A DNA stretch of 64,000 nucleotides, from positions 2,852,001 through 2,916,000 of the forward strand of contig NZ_AP025286.1 in the NCBI RefSeq assembly GCF_036492245.1, read 5' to 3'. Origin of the DNA: Treponema bryantii. Its GTDB lineage: Bacteria > Spirochaetota > Spirochaetia > Treponematales > Treponemataceae. Positions within the stretch are counted from its first letter, which is position 1. Each line of letters starts with the position of its first letter. This document shows positions 45,373 to 53,269 of this stretch, piece by piece. Position numbers and translations under genes: made by a program. The notes beneath the pieces were generated by a model. The model saw only the letters and a list, made by a program, of their open reading frames with translations. It did no database searches and had not been told where the DNA came from.

Positions 45373-46278
45373 TTATTCTCCTATTAAAGACAAAATGTAA
45401 CCGGAGTTGATTTTTCTAAAGCCTGTACGTGTTAATAACGGCTGTAAAATATCCGGTGCAATAGTATTCGGGATAATAACCCATTCTTTTCCACAGTTTC
45501 TAAGGCTGGATATACACATATTAATAAGTTCTGTACTTATTCCAAGTCCCCGGAACTGTTCAGGAACAAAAAGACTTGTAATCATAACAATCTTTTCCTG
45601 ATTTTGTAAAAGCGGAGATGCTGTTATACAACCTGCAAAATCATCTGAAAGACTTGAGCAAATAAAACCGGTCTGAGTTTCTTCTGCGGCCCCTTCAAAC
45701 TGGGCTCGCCATAATCCGTAAAATGCTCTGTTTAATTCCAGTGGCAGTGTCTCATCCTCGCAGGAATCTGCAGTAATATTCAAAAGGATTGTTTTCTTAT
45801 CAGCAGCTGAATCATATTCCTTGAACGAAAAATCATCATGCACTAAGGTATCATCCGATTCTGGTAACTGATCTAATTTTTCTAATCCCCATATTTCTCG
45901 CAGTGAATTATACCATTCATTGATACGTGCCGACATAAATCTGTGCTTATATATATGCCATCGTTTATCAATTTCAGGATAGTTTTTTAATACGTTTCTA
46001 AAATTCTTAAATACCCCCCTTCCTGAATGCAGAGCACTCTGAAGCTCTTCACGGGCCAATGGAGCATGAAGATTATTTACAAATTCTTCACGCAAATCAA
46101 AACCATCTGATGGCCCCCACTCAGGTAAACTGTAATACTTTTCATCATCTGGTGTATTACCATCTGAATCAGAAATAACGAGCTGACCTTCAGGTGCAGA
46201 GACGGCATATTCAACATCCTGATTTTCCATAGCAGAGATTATGTCGTCTGTGAGCGAATCGGTCAGTTCAAATTGCAT
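45373..46278 (-). CDS. UPF0158 domain fused to a GNAT acetyltransferase
   Basis: A 301-residue protein. Residues 1-135 match the UPF0158 pattern: DIISAMENQD, LPEWGPSDGFDLREEFV, RGVFKNFRNVLKNYPE and RINEWYNSLREIWGLE. Residues about 160-301 form a GNAT domain with the acetyl-CoA loop EQFRGLGISTELI and a C-terminal LLTRTGFRKINSGYIL. The acceptor is unknown. It starts 3 nt after clpP and precedes the RNA-binding protein gene, so the three are probably one operon. Confidence 0.75.
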   Translation of the reverse strand: MQFELTDSLTDDIISAMENQDVEYAVSAPEGQLVISDSDGNTPDDEKYYSLPEWGPSDGFDLREEFVNNLHAPLAREELQSALHSGRGVFKNFRNVLKNYPEIDKRWHIYKHRFMSARINEWYNSLREIWGLEKLDQLPESDDTLVHDDFSFKEYDSAADKKTILLNITADSCEDETLPLELNRAFYGLWRAQFEGAAEETQTGFICSSLSDDFAGCITASPLLQNQEKIVMITSLFVPEQFRGLGISTELINMCISSLRNCGKEWVIIPNTIAPDILQPLLTRTGFRKINSGYILSLIGE

Positions 46279-46281
46279 AGA

Positions 46282-46902
46282 CTATTTTGAAGGAAGTTCT
46301 TCGCGTTTTGAAACAATCTTACTGATAAGGCCATACTTTACAGCCTCATCTGCATCGAGCCAGTAATCGCGGTCAGTATCTTTAGTAACCTGTTCAAGAG
46401 AAGTTCCAGTTGCATCTGCAATAAGTTTATTCAACTTAGCACGGATTTTTTCCATATCCTTAGCATAAATCTCAATATCAGTTGCAACTCCACGCATCTG
46501 GCCGAGCGGCTGATGAATAAGATAGCGGCTGTTTGGAAGTCCGAGTCTGCGCTCTGCAGGAACAGAAACAAGAATAAGTGTTGCAGCTGAAGCAATGAGT
46601 CCCATACCAATGAGATAAACTGGAGCTTTTATAAAACGAATTACATCATAAATAGCAAAACCTGCGTCTACATCTCCACCTGGTGAGTCAATATACATGT
46701 AAATTGGAGATTTTGAATCTTCTGCATCAAGAATCAGAAGCTGTTTAGCAATTGCATCTGCAAGTTCTTTATTTACTTCGCCAGTAAGGACAATCTGTCT
46801 TGTCTTAAGGAATCTGTCCGAAAAAGGATCTGGCATTTTCATTTTTTTTTCTTCTTCCTCATCATCAAAACGAGGACTTGTATAAATAGATTTTAAGTTC
46901 AT
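46282..46902 (-). CDS. clpP: ATP-dependent Clp protease proteolytic subunit
   Basis: A 206-residue serine peptidase that forms a double heptamer degrading proteins fed by Clp ATPases. The triad is Ser105 (GLIASAATL), His130 (YLIHQPLG) and Asp179 (TDRDYWLDADEA). The serine motif differs from the usual AASMGA form, as in a divergent second ClpP class. The N-terminus has an extra acidic stretch (FDDEEEEKK). The ATG at 46902 has no SD and lies 6 nt after the -10; the Met at residue 21 is an alternative start. No clpX or tig adjoins it. Confidence 0.9.
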   Translation of the reverse strand: MNLKSIYTSPRFDDEEEEKKMKMPDPFSDRFLKTRQIVLTGEVNKELADAIAKQLLILDAEDSKSPIYMYIDSPGGDVDAGFAIYDVIRFIKAPVYLIGMGLIASAATLILVSVPAERRLGLPNSRYLIHQPLGQMRGVATDIEIYAKDMEKIRAKLNKLIADATGTSLEQVTKDTDRDYWLDADEAVKYGLISKIVSKREELPSK

Positions 46903-46908
46903 AACATA

Positions 46909-46937
46909 AATATACTAGAAAATCCGGCAGTTTTCAA
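46909..46937 (-). promoter_or_regulatory. clpP promoter, leaderless arrangement
   Basis: Minus strand TTGAAA (46932-46937), 17-nt spacer, TATATT (46909-46914), with only 6 nt to the ATG. Confidence 0.65.
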
Positions 46938-46970
46938 TTGAAAAAACTTTAGACCAAATTTAAAAAAAAA

Positions 46971-46999
46971 TTGTTTTATTTATTATTCTCCCTTATAAT
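46971..46999 (+). promoter_or_regulatory. Promoter of the ComFB gene
   Basis: TTGTTT (46971-46976), 17-nt spacer, perfect TATAAT (46994-46999). The predicted start, near 47006, abuts the operator. Confidence 0.7.
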
Positions 47000-47008
47000 A
47001 TATAATTA

Positions 47009-47024
47009 ACGAAAACGTTTTATC
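47009..47024. promoter_or_regulatory. LacI-type operator at the ComFB gene
   Basis: ACGAAAACGTTTTATC lies at about +3 to +18 of the predicted transcript, between the -10 and the GGAG site. It shares GAAAACGTT with the GH94 and GH51 operators. Confidence 0.65.
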
Positions 47025-47038
47025 TAGGAGAAAGGATT

Positions 47039-47743
47039 ATGAATGTACATAACTTAATGGAAGATGTAGTAATAAAGGCTGTTAATACTCTCTATGACCG
47101 TGTTAAGGGTGAAAACGTTCCCTGGCTTACATGCGACTGTGAAAACTGCCGTCTGGATACTGTAAGTTATGTACTCAACCGAATTCCTCCTAAATACGTT
47201 GTTTCAGGCCGTGGTGTAACTCACAATGTTGAATATCTTGCAAGTTCTCAGCTTCTTGCTGATATTGATTCCATGGCTCTTGAAGGAATGCGAACTGTAA
47301 GTACTACAAAGCGTCCGTTCCATAATGAAAACAGACAGGACTGTGAAATTCACGGCAGTTCAGCAAAGGCAGAGCCGGCATTTAACTTCTTTACATTTAT
47401 GGGTGTTGTTCTCGACGGTAATACTTTTGAACCTGTTACTAATGCAACAATCACTTTGAAAATGGATGGCAAGGTAGCCGAAATGGTTGATAAAACCTGG
47501 TCTAACCCGTTCCATCTTGTTCCAAGCACAAAGGGCGTTTATTCTTTCTGGGTTAAATCTTTACCTGCAAAAGAAAGCGGAGAACGTCAGTACTTCCATT
47601 TCAGCATTGAAATTGAAGCAGAAGGCTATTCTGAATCTGTATATCATTTTGAAGTTCCAATTATGAGTGAAGAGTGTGTACGCCAGACTCTTGATTCTAC
47701 CTACACTCTCAAAATGAAAGATTTGGTTATCTTCAAGAAATAG
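47039..47743 (+). CDS. ComFB-domain protein with C-terminal beta domain
   Basis: A 234-residue cytoplasmic protein. Residues 1-90 fit the late-competence ComFB family: NLMEDVVIKAVNTLYDRV, the cysteine cluster CDCENCRLD and YVLNRIPPKYVVSGRG. Residues about 120-230 form an Ig/transthyretin-like beta domain (FMGVVLDGNTFEPVTNATITLK). ComFB-type domains have been reported as cyclic di-nucleotide receptors in other bacteria, so a c-di-GMP role is possible but not shown. It has no competence-gene neighbours. The same operator type as the GH51 and GH94 genes sits on its promoter. It is followed at once by a hairpin repeat and then GH51. Confidence 0.75.
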   Translation: MNVHNLMEDVVIKAVNTLYDRVKGENVPWLTCDCENCRLDTVSYVLNRIPPKYVVSGRGVTHNVEYLASSQLLADIDSMALEGMRTVSTTKRPFHNENRQDCEIHGSSAKAEPAFNFFTFMGVVLDGNTFEPVTNATITLKMDGKVAEMVDKTWSNPFHLVPSTKGVYSFWVKSLPAKESGERQYFHFSIEIEAEGYSESVYHFEVPIMSEECVRQTLDSTYTLKMKDLVIFKK

Positions 47744-47808
47744 TGTCATGCTGAACTTGTTTCAGCATCTCTAAAAAAAGATTCCGAAACAAGTTCGGAA
47801 TGATACAC
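47743..47808. repeat. Dispersed double-hairpin repeat, copy 1
   Basis: A 66-nt imperfect palindrome begins at the stop of the ComFB gene. Its halves each form a hairpin: GCTGAA/TTCAGC and ATTCCGAA/TTCGGAAT, both around CTTGT/ACAAG loops. Bases 47745-47770 are identical, inverted, to 55950-55975. It looks like a REP-type or MITE-derived element and may also act as a 3' end. Confidence 0.7.
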
Positions 47809-47867
47809 TTTTCATATAAACTTAGAGAATCATACAACAAAAAATCTTCATTTTATGCAGAATTGAA

Positions 47868-47921
47868 TTGCAATGAAAACGTTTGCGTGTTACAATGACA
47901 ATTAGTAAAACGTTTAACTAA
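47868..47921 (+). promoter_or_regulatory. GH51 promoter with two LacI-type operators
   Basis: TTGCAA (47868-47873), 17-nt spacer, TACAAT (47891-47896). Operator 1, TGAAAACGTTTGCGT (47874-47888), fills the spacer. Operator 2, TTAGTAAAACGTTTAACTAA (47902-47921), is a nearly perfect palindrome at the transcription start. The centres are 31 bp apart, three helical turns. Confidence 0.75.
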
Positions 47922-47947
47922 CAAAAAAAAATCAGAAGGATTTTATC

Positions 47948-49429
47948 ATGGATTCAATTATTGTTAATGCAGACCTCGACGGCAGTCAGATCAGCCGCGA
48001 CATTTACGGTCATTTCAGCGAGCATCTTGGTCGTTGTATTTATGGCGGATTCTGGGTTGGAAAAGATTCAGAGATTCCAAATATTAACGGTTATAGAAAA
48101 GATGTTGTAGAAGCCTTTAAAGAGCTTGAGATTCCAAACCTTCGCTGGCCGGGCGGATGCTTTGCAGATGAATACCACTGGAGAGACGGAATTGGCCCTT
48201 ATGAAAATCGTAAGCGCATGATTAACACTCACTGGGGTGGAGTTGTAGAAGACAACAGCTTTGGTACACATGAATTCTTTGGACTGTGTGAACTCCTTGG
48301 CTGTAAACCTTATGTAAATGGAAACGTAGGAAGCGGTACTGTTCAGGAAATGTCTGAATGGGTTGAATATATGACTTTCGGCGGAGAATCCCCAATGAGT
48401 AAACTCCGTGAAGCAAACGGCCATAAAAAGCCATGGAAACTTCCTCTTTTCTGTGTAGGTAATGAAAACTGGGGCTGTGGTGGAAACATGAAGCCTGAAT
48501 ATTATGCAGACCTTTACCGCCGCTATCAGACATACGTTCGCCAGTACGGCAAAGATAAGATTTTCAAGATTGCCTGTGGACCTAATGCTGCAGACTTTAA
48601 CTGGACAGAAGTTCTTATGCGCGAATCAGCACCTCTTATGGACGGTCTTTCTCTTCACTATTACACAGTAGAACCAGACTGGAACGGAAGAAAACCAGCC
48701 TGCGACTTTACAGAAAAAGACTGGTACCTCACAATGCGCAATGCAGGCTTTATGGAAACACTCGTACGCCATCACGATGAAATCATGACTAAGTATGATC
48801 CTGATAAGCGTGTTGCCCTTGTAGTTGATGAATGGGGTACATGGTTCGCTGTAGAAAAGGGAACTAACCCTGGATTCCTCTATCAGCAGTCTACAATCCG
48901 CGATGCTCTTGTTGCCGGAATTACATTGAACATCTTCAACAATCACTCTGACCGTGTTCGTGTTGCAAATATTGCTCAGGCTGTAAACGTTCTTCAGTCT
49001 CCTGTTCTTACTGAAGGTACAAAGATGATTAAGACTCCAACATGGTACGTATTCCACATGTACAAGCCACACATGGATGCTACAAGCCTTACTACCCGCG
49101 TTGCTTCTAATCAGATTGGTCCAAAGGATGCTCGTATTGATTCTGTATCTGCTTCTGCTTCTCACAAGAAGAATGTTTATACAGTAACTCTTACAAACGC
49201 AGAACTCAAAGGCAAGAAAGAAATCAACATTACTCTTGCAGGTCTTAAAGGTAAGATTAAGGAAGCATCTGCTACAATCCTTACTTCTAAAGAAATGCAT
49301 GTATGCAACAGCTTTGATAAACCAAACGAAATCAAAGAAAAAGCTCTTGAAGTTAAACTTTCCGGAGCAAATGAAATGTTCATTACAGTTCCTGCAATGA
49401 GCGTTGTTACTGTTCAGATCCAGGCATAA
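47948..49429 (+). CDS. Alpha-L-arabinofuranosidase (GH51)
   Basis: Removes arabinose side chains from arabinoxylan-derived oligosaccharides. The 493-residue protein has no signal peptide, so it acts in the cytoplasm on imported fragments. The barrel carries [30 protein letters not shown], acid/base Glu173 ([10 protein letters not shown]) and nucleophile Glu295 (VVDEWGTW). A C-terminal beta domain follows. The length is normal for bacterial GH51. AGAAGGA precedes the ATG. The double operator on its promoter ties it to the local LacI regulator. A small Cys-rich protein gene follows after 2 nt. Confidence 0.95.
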   Translation: MDSIIVNADLDGSQISRDIYGHFSEHLGRCIYGGFWVGKDSEIPNINGYRKDVVEAFKELEIPNLRWPGGCFADEYHWRDGIGPYENRKRMINTHWGGVVEDNSFGTHEFFGLCELLGCKPYVNGNVGSGTVQEMSEWVEYMTFGGESPMSKLREANGHKKPWKLPLFCVGNENWGCGGNMKPEYYADLYRRYQTYVRQYGKDKIFKIACGPNAADFNWTEVLMRESAPLMDGLSLHYYTVEPDWNGRKPACDFTEKDWYLTMRNAGFMETLVRHHDEIMTKYDPDKRVALVVDEWGTWFAVEKGTNPGFLYQQSTIRDALVAGITLNIFNNHSDRVRVANIAQAVNVLQSPVLTEGTKMIKTPTWYVFHMYKPHMDATSLTTRVASNQIGPKDARIDSVSASASHKKNVYTVTLTNAELKGKKEINITLAGLKGKIKEASATILTSKEMHVCNSFDKPNEIKEKALEVKLSGANEMFITVPAMSVVTVQIQA

Positions 49430-49431
49430 TC

Positions 49432-49683
49432 GTGGAACCGTGTCCAGTATGTGAAAACATGCAGCACCTCTCCACTATGGATATGACTCCAGAGCTCGTG
49501 CAGGAAATGGCCGAGCAGGAAGAGGTTGCTGATTATGTCGGTGATGAAATTGTTGAAAAAAGACTTTCAATATGTAAAAAATGCCCCCGACTAATCGGAG
49601 GCATGACCTGTGCAGACTGCGGCTGTTTTGTTCAGTTCCGCGTGCGTCATAAAACCGCAGCCTGTATAAATGGAAAATGGTAA
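49432..49683 (+). CDS. Small cysteine-rich (zinc-ribbon-like) protein, DUF6171-like
   Basis: An 83-residue protein starting with GTG at 49432, 2 nt after GH51. It has CPVC at the start and CKKC, then CADCGCFV near the end, with a final Cys before NGKW: eight cysteines that could bind one or two zinc ions. The layout resembles small DUF6171-type proteins (weak recall). The middle is acidic and helical. Function is unknown. Overlap with the GH51 unit suggests co-transcription; its stop is 2 nt from the convergent beta-barrel gene. Confidence 0.6.
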   Translation: MEPCPVCENMQHLSTMDMTPELVQEMAEQEEVADYVGDEIVEKRLSICKKCPRLIGGMTCADCGCFVQFRVRHKTAACINGKW

Positions 49684-49685
49684 AA

Positions 49686-51059
49686 CTAGAAGTTTCCGCC
49701 GCCAAGTGTGGCTGAAAGTTTTAGAGATATTGTTGGATTCTTATCAAAGCTCTTAAAAGTAAGAGATGGGCCCATACCTACCTTTAATTCATTGATTGGT
49801 GAATAGAACAGCATTGCAGTTGTTGTAAGTGAAGTTCCTGAAACAGCTGCGATAGTTGCATCATCTACACCAGCCATTTTCATACCTGCAAGTGCTTCAT
49901 CTGTAAATTCTTCACGTCCAAAATTTGCCATTGCAAAAAGGCTTGCAGAAAAATCTTTTGTTCCAAAAACTTTTCCAAAACCAACCATTGCAGCAATATT
50001 ATGACCACCGATTACATAACCTTCAAGATCTTTTGTATTACCATTGAAATAATACTGTGCAGCAAGAGAAATCATTGGCTCTTTCCAGTAATAGTTTAGA
50101 CCGGCAGTTGCCTGGAAGATATTTGATTTATCATCCCAGTCTGTGTTTTTTGTCCATTCTGTAGAAGATCCATAGCTGTATACAAATTCTCCAAAGAAGC
50201 TCACTTTCTTAAGGCTTCCTGTAGCAGTAAGCATTACTTTTGGTGCATTCTGATATTTATAGAAAGCACCTACTCCAAGTTCACAGTTGCCGAGAAGAAC
50301 ATCTGCTTTTGCAGCAAATGCTGTATCACGAAGATATGTTTCTGCAGTCTGGCCAGCAAAATCTGTAGAAGGAATTACATATAACCACAAACAGTTCTGA
50401 CTGTCAGGGAATACAATCTGAGTACGAAGGTTCAAAGCTCCATCAACCTGCAATTCAGGATTTTCAGGATCAATTGAACTTGTGTTAATCATATCTGATA
50501 CAGGACTAAAGAAATATCCTGTTCCCCAGGTAACTGTATGAATACCAAAGCGGAAAAAAGCTGTATCTTTGATAGAGAAATCTGTAAAGAGTTCTTTGAG
50601 TTTAAACCAGTCCGAAACAGAAGTTACAAATTGTAGATTTGTCATTGAAGAATTAGGATCTAAATAAGTAATAGCATTTGTTTCAAACGGATAAGCAAAA
50701 CCAAACTTAGTATACATACGAAGATTCTGAGATGGACGTGCATCTACAGAAAGCAAAGCACTTAATTCCGGCTTAAGAGTTGTATTCTTTAGATTCTCAC
50801 CAAAATCAGTTGAATCTGGTGAATACAATATTGTGTTTGTTCCTATACTGGCAGTAAGGCTTCCGCCTACTTTTACTGTACCGGAATCAAAAATAACACC
50901 CTTACTCAAATCAGTTTTAGCAGAAACGTCATCAACTTCTACAATGCTGTCGTCAGCAAAGAAATCATCATCACTGCCACCAAAGAGGTCATCATCGCTC
51001 TGTGCAAAAACGGAAGTTGCAAGCAGCAACGCTCCGCATAAAAATATCAGTTTTTTCAT
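49686..51059 (-). CDS. Outer-membrane beta-barrel protein
   Basis: A 457-residue exported protein: signal peptide to about residue 19 (ATSVFAQ), an acidic Asp-rich segment (SDDDLFGGSDDDFF), then alternating amphipathic strands (TVKVGGSLTASIGTNT, FFRFGIHTVTWGTGYFF, ISLKLSATLGGGNF at the C-terminus). This is typical of treponemal outer-membrane barrels. No exact family is named. It is the last gene of a five-gene operon with an ABC ATPase, two FtsX-type permeases and a LolA-like carrier, with its ATG overlapping the LolA-like stop (TAATG). It could be the outer-membrane end point or a client of that system. Confidence 0.7.
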   Translation of the reverse strand: MKKLIFLCGALLLATSVFAQSDDDLFGGSDDDFFADDSIVEVDDVSAKTDLSKGVIFDSGTVKVGGSLTASIGTNTILYSPDSTDFGENLKNTTLKPELSALLSVDARPSQNLRMYTKFGFAYPFETNAITYLDPNSSMTNLQFVTSVSDWFKLKELFTDFSIKDTAFFRFGIHTVTWGTGYFFSPVSDMINTSSIDPENPELQVDGALNLRTQIVFPDSQNCLWLYVIPSTDFAGQTAETYLRDTAFAAKADVLLGNCELGVGAFYKYQNAPKVMLTATGSLKKVSFFGEFVYSYGSSTEWTKNTDWDDKSNIFQATAGLNYYWKEPMISLAAQYYFNGNTKDLEGYVIGGHNIAAMVGFGKVFGTKDFSASLFAMANFGREEFTDEALAGMKMAGVDDATIAAVSGTSLTTTAMLFYSPINELKVGMGPSLTFKSFDKNPTISLKLSATLGGGNF

Positions 51060-51835
51060 TAGTTCAATCCTTCCAAATATGCTTTAGTGAAAATCTTATC
51101 CGGGAGAGTATCAAAAGTAAGATCAGAAATTACCTGCTGTGTCTGCTCACCCTTGTTCAATTCATCACGCACGATTAACTGTGTTGCTACATAGCCAACT
51201 TTTCCGCGTACTTCAACCTTTGACCACTTTGGAACAAGAGTTGTACGCATAAGGCGGTCTGAACCAGAATAATCTTCCTGCTTAAGAGGAAGAGGAATAT
51301 CCTTACGAAGATATAATTTTGTTTTTGCATAAGAAGGCTCTTTTGTTTTAGCCTGGAGGACAATAATGTCTACAGGGTATTTTCCAAGAGTTCCTTCTTC
51401 ATAAGAAAATATTTCGTAATTCTCACGCCAATATTTGTTGTTCTTTTCGACATCATCAAGTTTTACGTCTGAATCACCGAGTGCTTCCTTAATTGAAGTA
51501 TGTGTAAACTTGCGGGAAATCGGATCATATGACCATATGTTTTCATCATTACGAAGATAACCTTTTCCTTTATCAGCCTCAGGGAAAAGCTGAACAATTG
51601 TCATAAGCTTCTTGTCTGTACGATCAAAAACCTTAAACTGGATATTTTCTTTTGGTCTACCAGGCTTTTCAACAACAAGAGAAATTGTTGCAGAATAATC
51701 ACCGTGATAAGCCTGAATATCCTGACTCTCCTCCAGAATTTTATAACACTTATCTGCTACATCGGCAGAAACCTGAGCAGCAAGTGCACCTGTAAAAATT
51801 GCTGCTGCTACGATTATTGAAAGTATTTTTTTCAT
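51059..51835 (-). CDS. LolA-like outer-membrane lipoprotein-sorting protein
   Basis: A 258-residue periplasmic protein with a signal peptide (ending about ALAAQ). The body fits the COG2834/LolA-like half-barrel: ENIQFKVFDRTDKKLMTIVQL, KGKGYLRNDENIWSYDPISRKF, YPVDIIVLQAKTKEPSYAKTKLYL. It would carry a lipid-modified protein or lipid from the FtsX-type permeases across the periplasm. GGAGG lies before the ATG. It sits between the permease genes and the beta-barrel gene in one operon, which strongly supports a shared envelope-transport job. Confidence 0.82.
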   Translation of the reverse strand: MKKILSIIVAAAIFTGALAAQVSADVADKCYKILEESQDIQAYHGDYSATISLVVEKPGRPKENIQFKVFDRTDKKLMTIVQLFPEADKGKGYLRNDENIWSYDPISRKFTHTSIKEALGDSDVKLDDVEKNNKYWRENYEIFSYEEGTLGKYPVDIIVLQAKTKEPSYAKTKLYLRKDIPLPLKQEDYSGSDRLMRTTLVPKWSKVEVRGKVGYVATQLIVRDELNKGEQTQQVISDLTFDTLPDKIFTKAYLEGLN

Positions 51836-51901
51836 TTTTTTAACCTCCGGTTATTGCGGCTCTCATAGTTTCGCCGCTTGAGTCATTCTTTAGATTGTTG
51901 G

Positions 51902-53257
51902 TTACTTTACAGTTCGAAGTGCTTCGGCTGGGCTCATGCGAGCGGCCTGCTTTGCACTGCCTCTTACTGCAAAAGTTGTAAGCACAATCAGAATTATATA
52001 CTGAAGTATAATTGATAATGCAGACAATTTAAATGTGAAGTGTCCCTTCTGCAGGAAGAACGCTAGTGACTCATTTGCGATTGGAATGCAATGCACAATT
52101 GCCATAGCAATTATTGCAAAAATCAAACCTGCAAATGCACCTATAACACAAAGAATAACGGCTTCATTAGTAAATACACGGCGTGTATCTTTACCAGTCA
52201 TTCCAAGTGCACGCATTGTACCAATTTCACGGATGCGTTCATACAAAACCATACGGTAAGTATTTGAAACGCCAACCATTACAATCAGAAGAATAACAAT
52301 AAGAATTACAGTTGTAATGATATGTACAATGTTCAGTACAGTCTTAATCTGTGGAATTTCATCGTACAGAGTTTCAACTCCATACTTTACACCCTTCCAT
52401 TCGTTTTCCGGTTTCCTTGTATCAATCTGCTTTTCAAGACCTTTTCCAACATTTGTTGGATTTGTTTTCATAGCAAGTCTTCGGTCAGTTACGTTTATCT
52501 CCGGATTTTTTTCATGATCCTTTCTGATTCTGTCTTCAATCATCATGGCAGCTTTAGTCTGCTGATCTTTATCACGAAGATAGATTGAGAACATTGAATA
52601 ACCGCCTTCCGGCATTTCAATAATCTTGTTTACATCTTCAATATCTGCATAAGCCTGCATTGTATTGATAAAGCTGTTTGATTTTAAGATTCCAGTGATT
52701 ACCATATCAGCAAAGGTGTTCTGTCCATAAACTGTATATGTTGAATAAATTACCTCATCACCAATCTGAACATTCAGAGATTCTGCAACCTTCTCGCTTA
52801 TGATAAGTCCGTTTTCAACATTTGGGTCTACTCCACCACTAACAAACTGGAACGACTCACGAAGCTGCTTTTCTTCAAGGTCACGACCATAAAGCTGAAG
52901 CACAGATTTCTTTCCGTTGAAGATTATGTTTCCGCTCGACATTGTATAGCATGAATAATAATCATATTTGATGTTAAGCTCATCAACGATATTTTTTACG
53001 TAATCTCTGTCACGTACAATATTTACAAGCTTAACTTTTCCACCAGGAGTTTCCGGATTAAGCCATTCCAATCCCTGTGTAATTACATTTCCACCAATGA
53101 GCTGAGTAATCTGATTTTCGAGGTTTCCTACCATTCCGGTTGTGAGACCGTCAATTGCAGTTACTACAAAAAATCCGAAGGCAATTGCTACTGCAAGAAT
53201 GGCGTTACGTCTTTTATTTCTTGTAAGATTTCTAAGTGCTAATGATACTGTTTTCAT
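51902..53257 (-). CDS. FtsX-family ABC transporter permease (LolC/E- or MacB-like), first copy
   Basis: A 451-residue inner-membrane permease with one N-terminal TM (about 18-40), a large periplasmic MacB-like domain (about 45-300) and three C-terminal TMs with the FtsX core (VGVSNTYRMVLYERIREIGTMRALGMTG ... ILQYIILIVLTTFAVRGSAKQAARMSPAEALR). The REIGTMRALG coupling helix contacts the ATPase. It pairs with the longer permease encoded 12 nt upstream, as LolC pairs with LolE. AGGAGG precedes the ATG. Confidence 0.88.
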   Translation of the reverse strand: MKTVSLALRNLTRNKRRNAILAVAIAFGFFVVTAIDGLTTGMVGNLENQITQLIGGNVITQGLEWLNPETPGGKVKLVNIVRDRDYVKNIVDELNIKYDYYSCYTMSSGNIIFNGKKSVLQLYGRDLEEKQLRESFQFVSGGVDPNVENGLIISEKVAESLNVQIGDEVIYSTYTVYGQNTFADMVITGILKSNSFINTMQAYADIEDVNKIIEMPEGGYSMFSIYLRDKDQQTKAAMMIEDRIRKDHEKNPEINVTDRRLAMKTNPTNVGKGLEKQIDTRKPENEWKGVKYGVETLYDEIPQIKTVLNIVHIITTVILIVILLIVMVGVSNTYRMVLYERIREIGTMRALGMTGKDTRRVFTNEAVILCVIGAFAGLIFAIIAMAIVHCIPIANESLAFFLQKGHFTFKLSALSIILQYIILIVLTTFAVRGSAKQAARMSPAEALRTVK

Positions 53258-53269
53258 TTTACGTACCTC

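Noticed and set aside
47111..47120. GAAAACGTTC within the ComFB gene as an extra operator
   Set aside because: Short match in codons for Glu-Asn-Val-Pro; AACGTT also occurs by chance in leuA, alaS and other coding regions.
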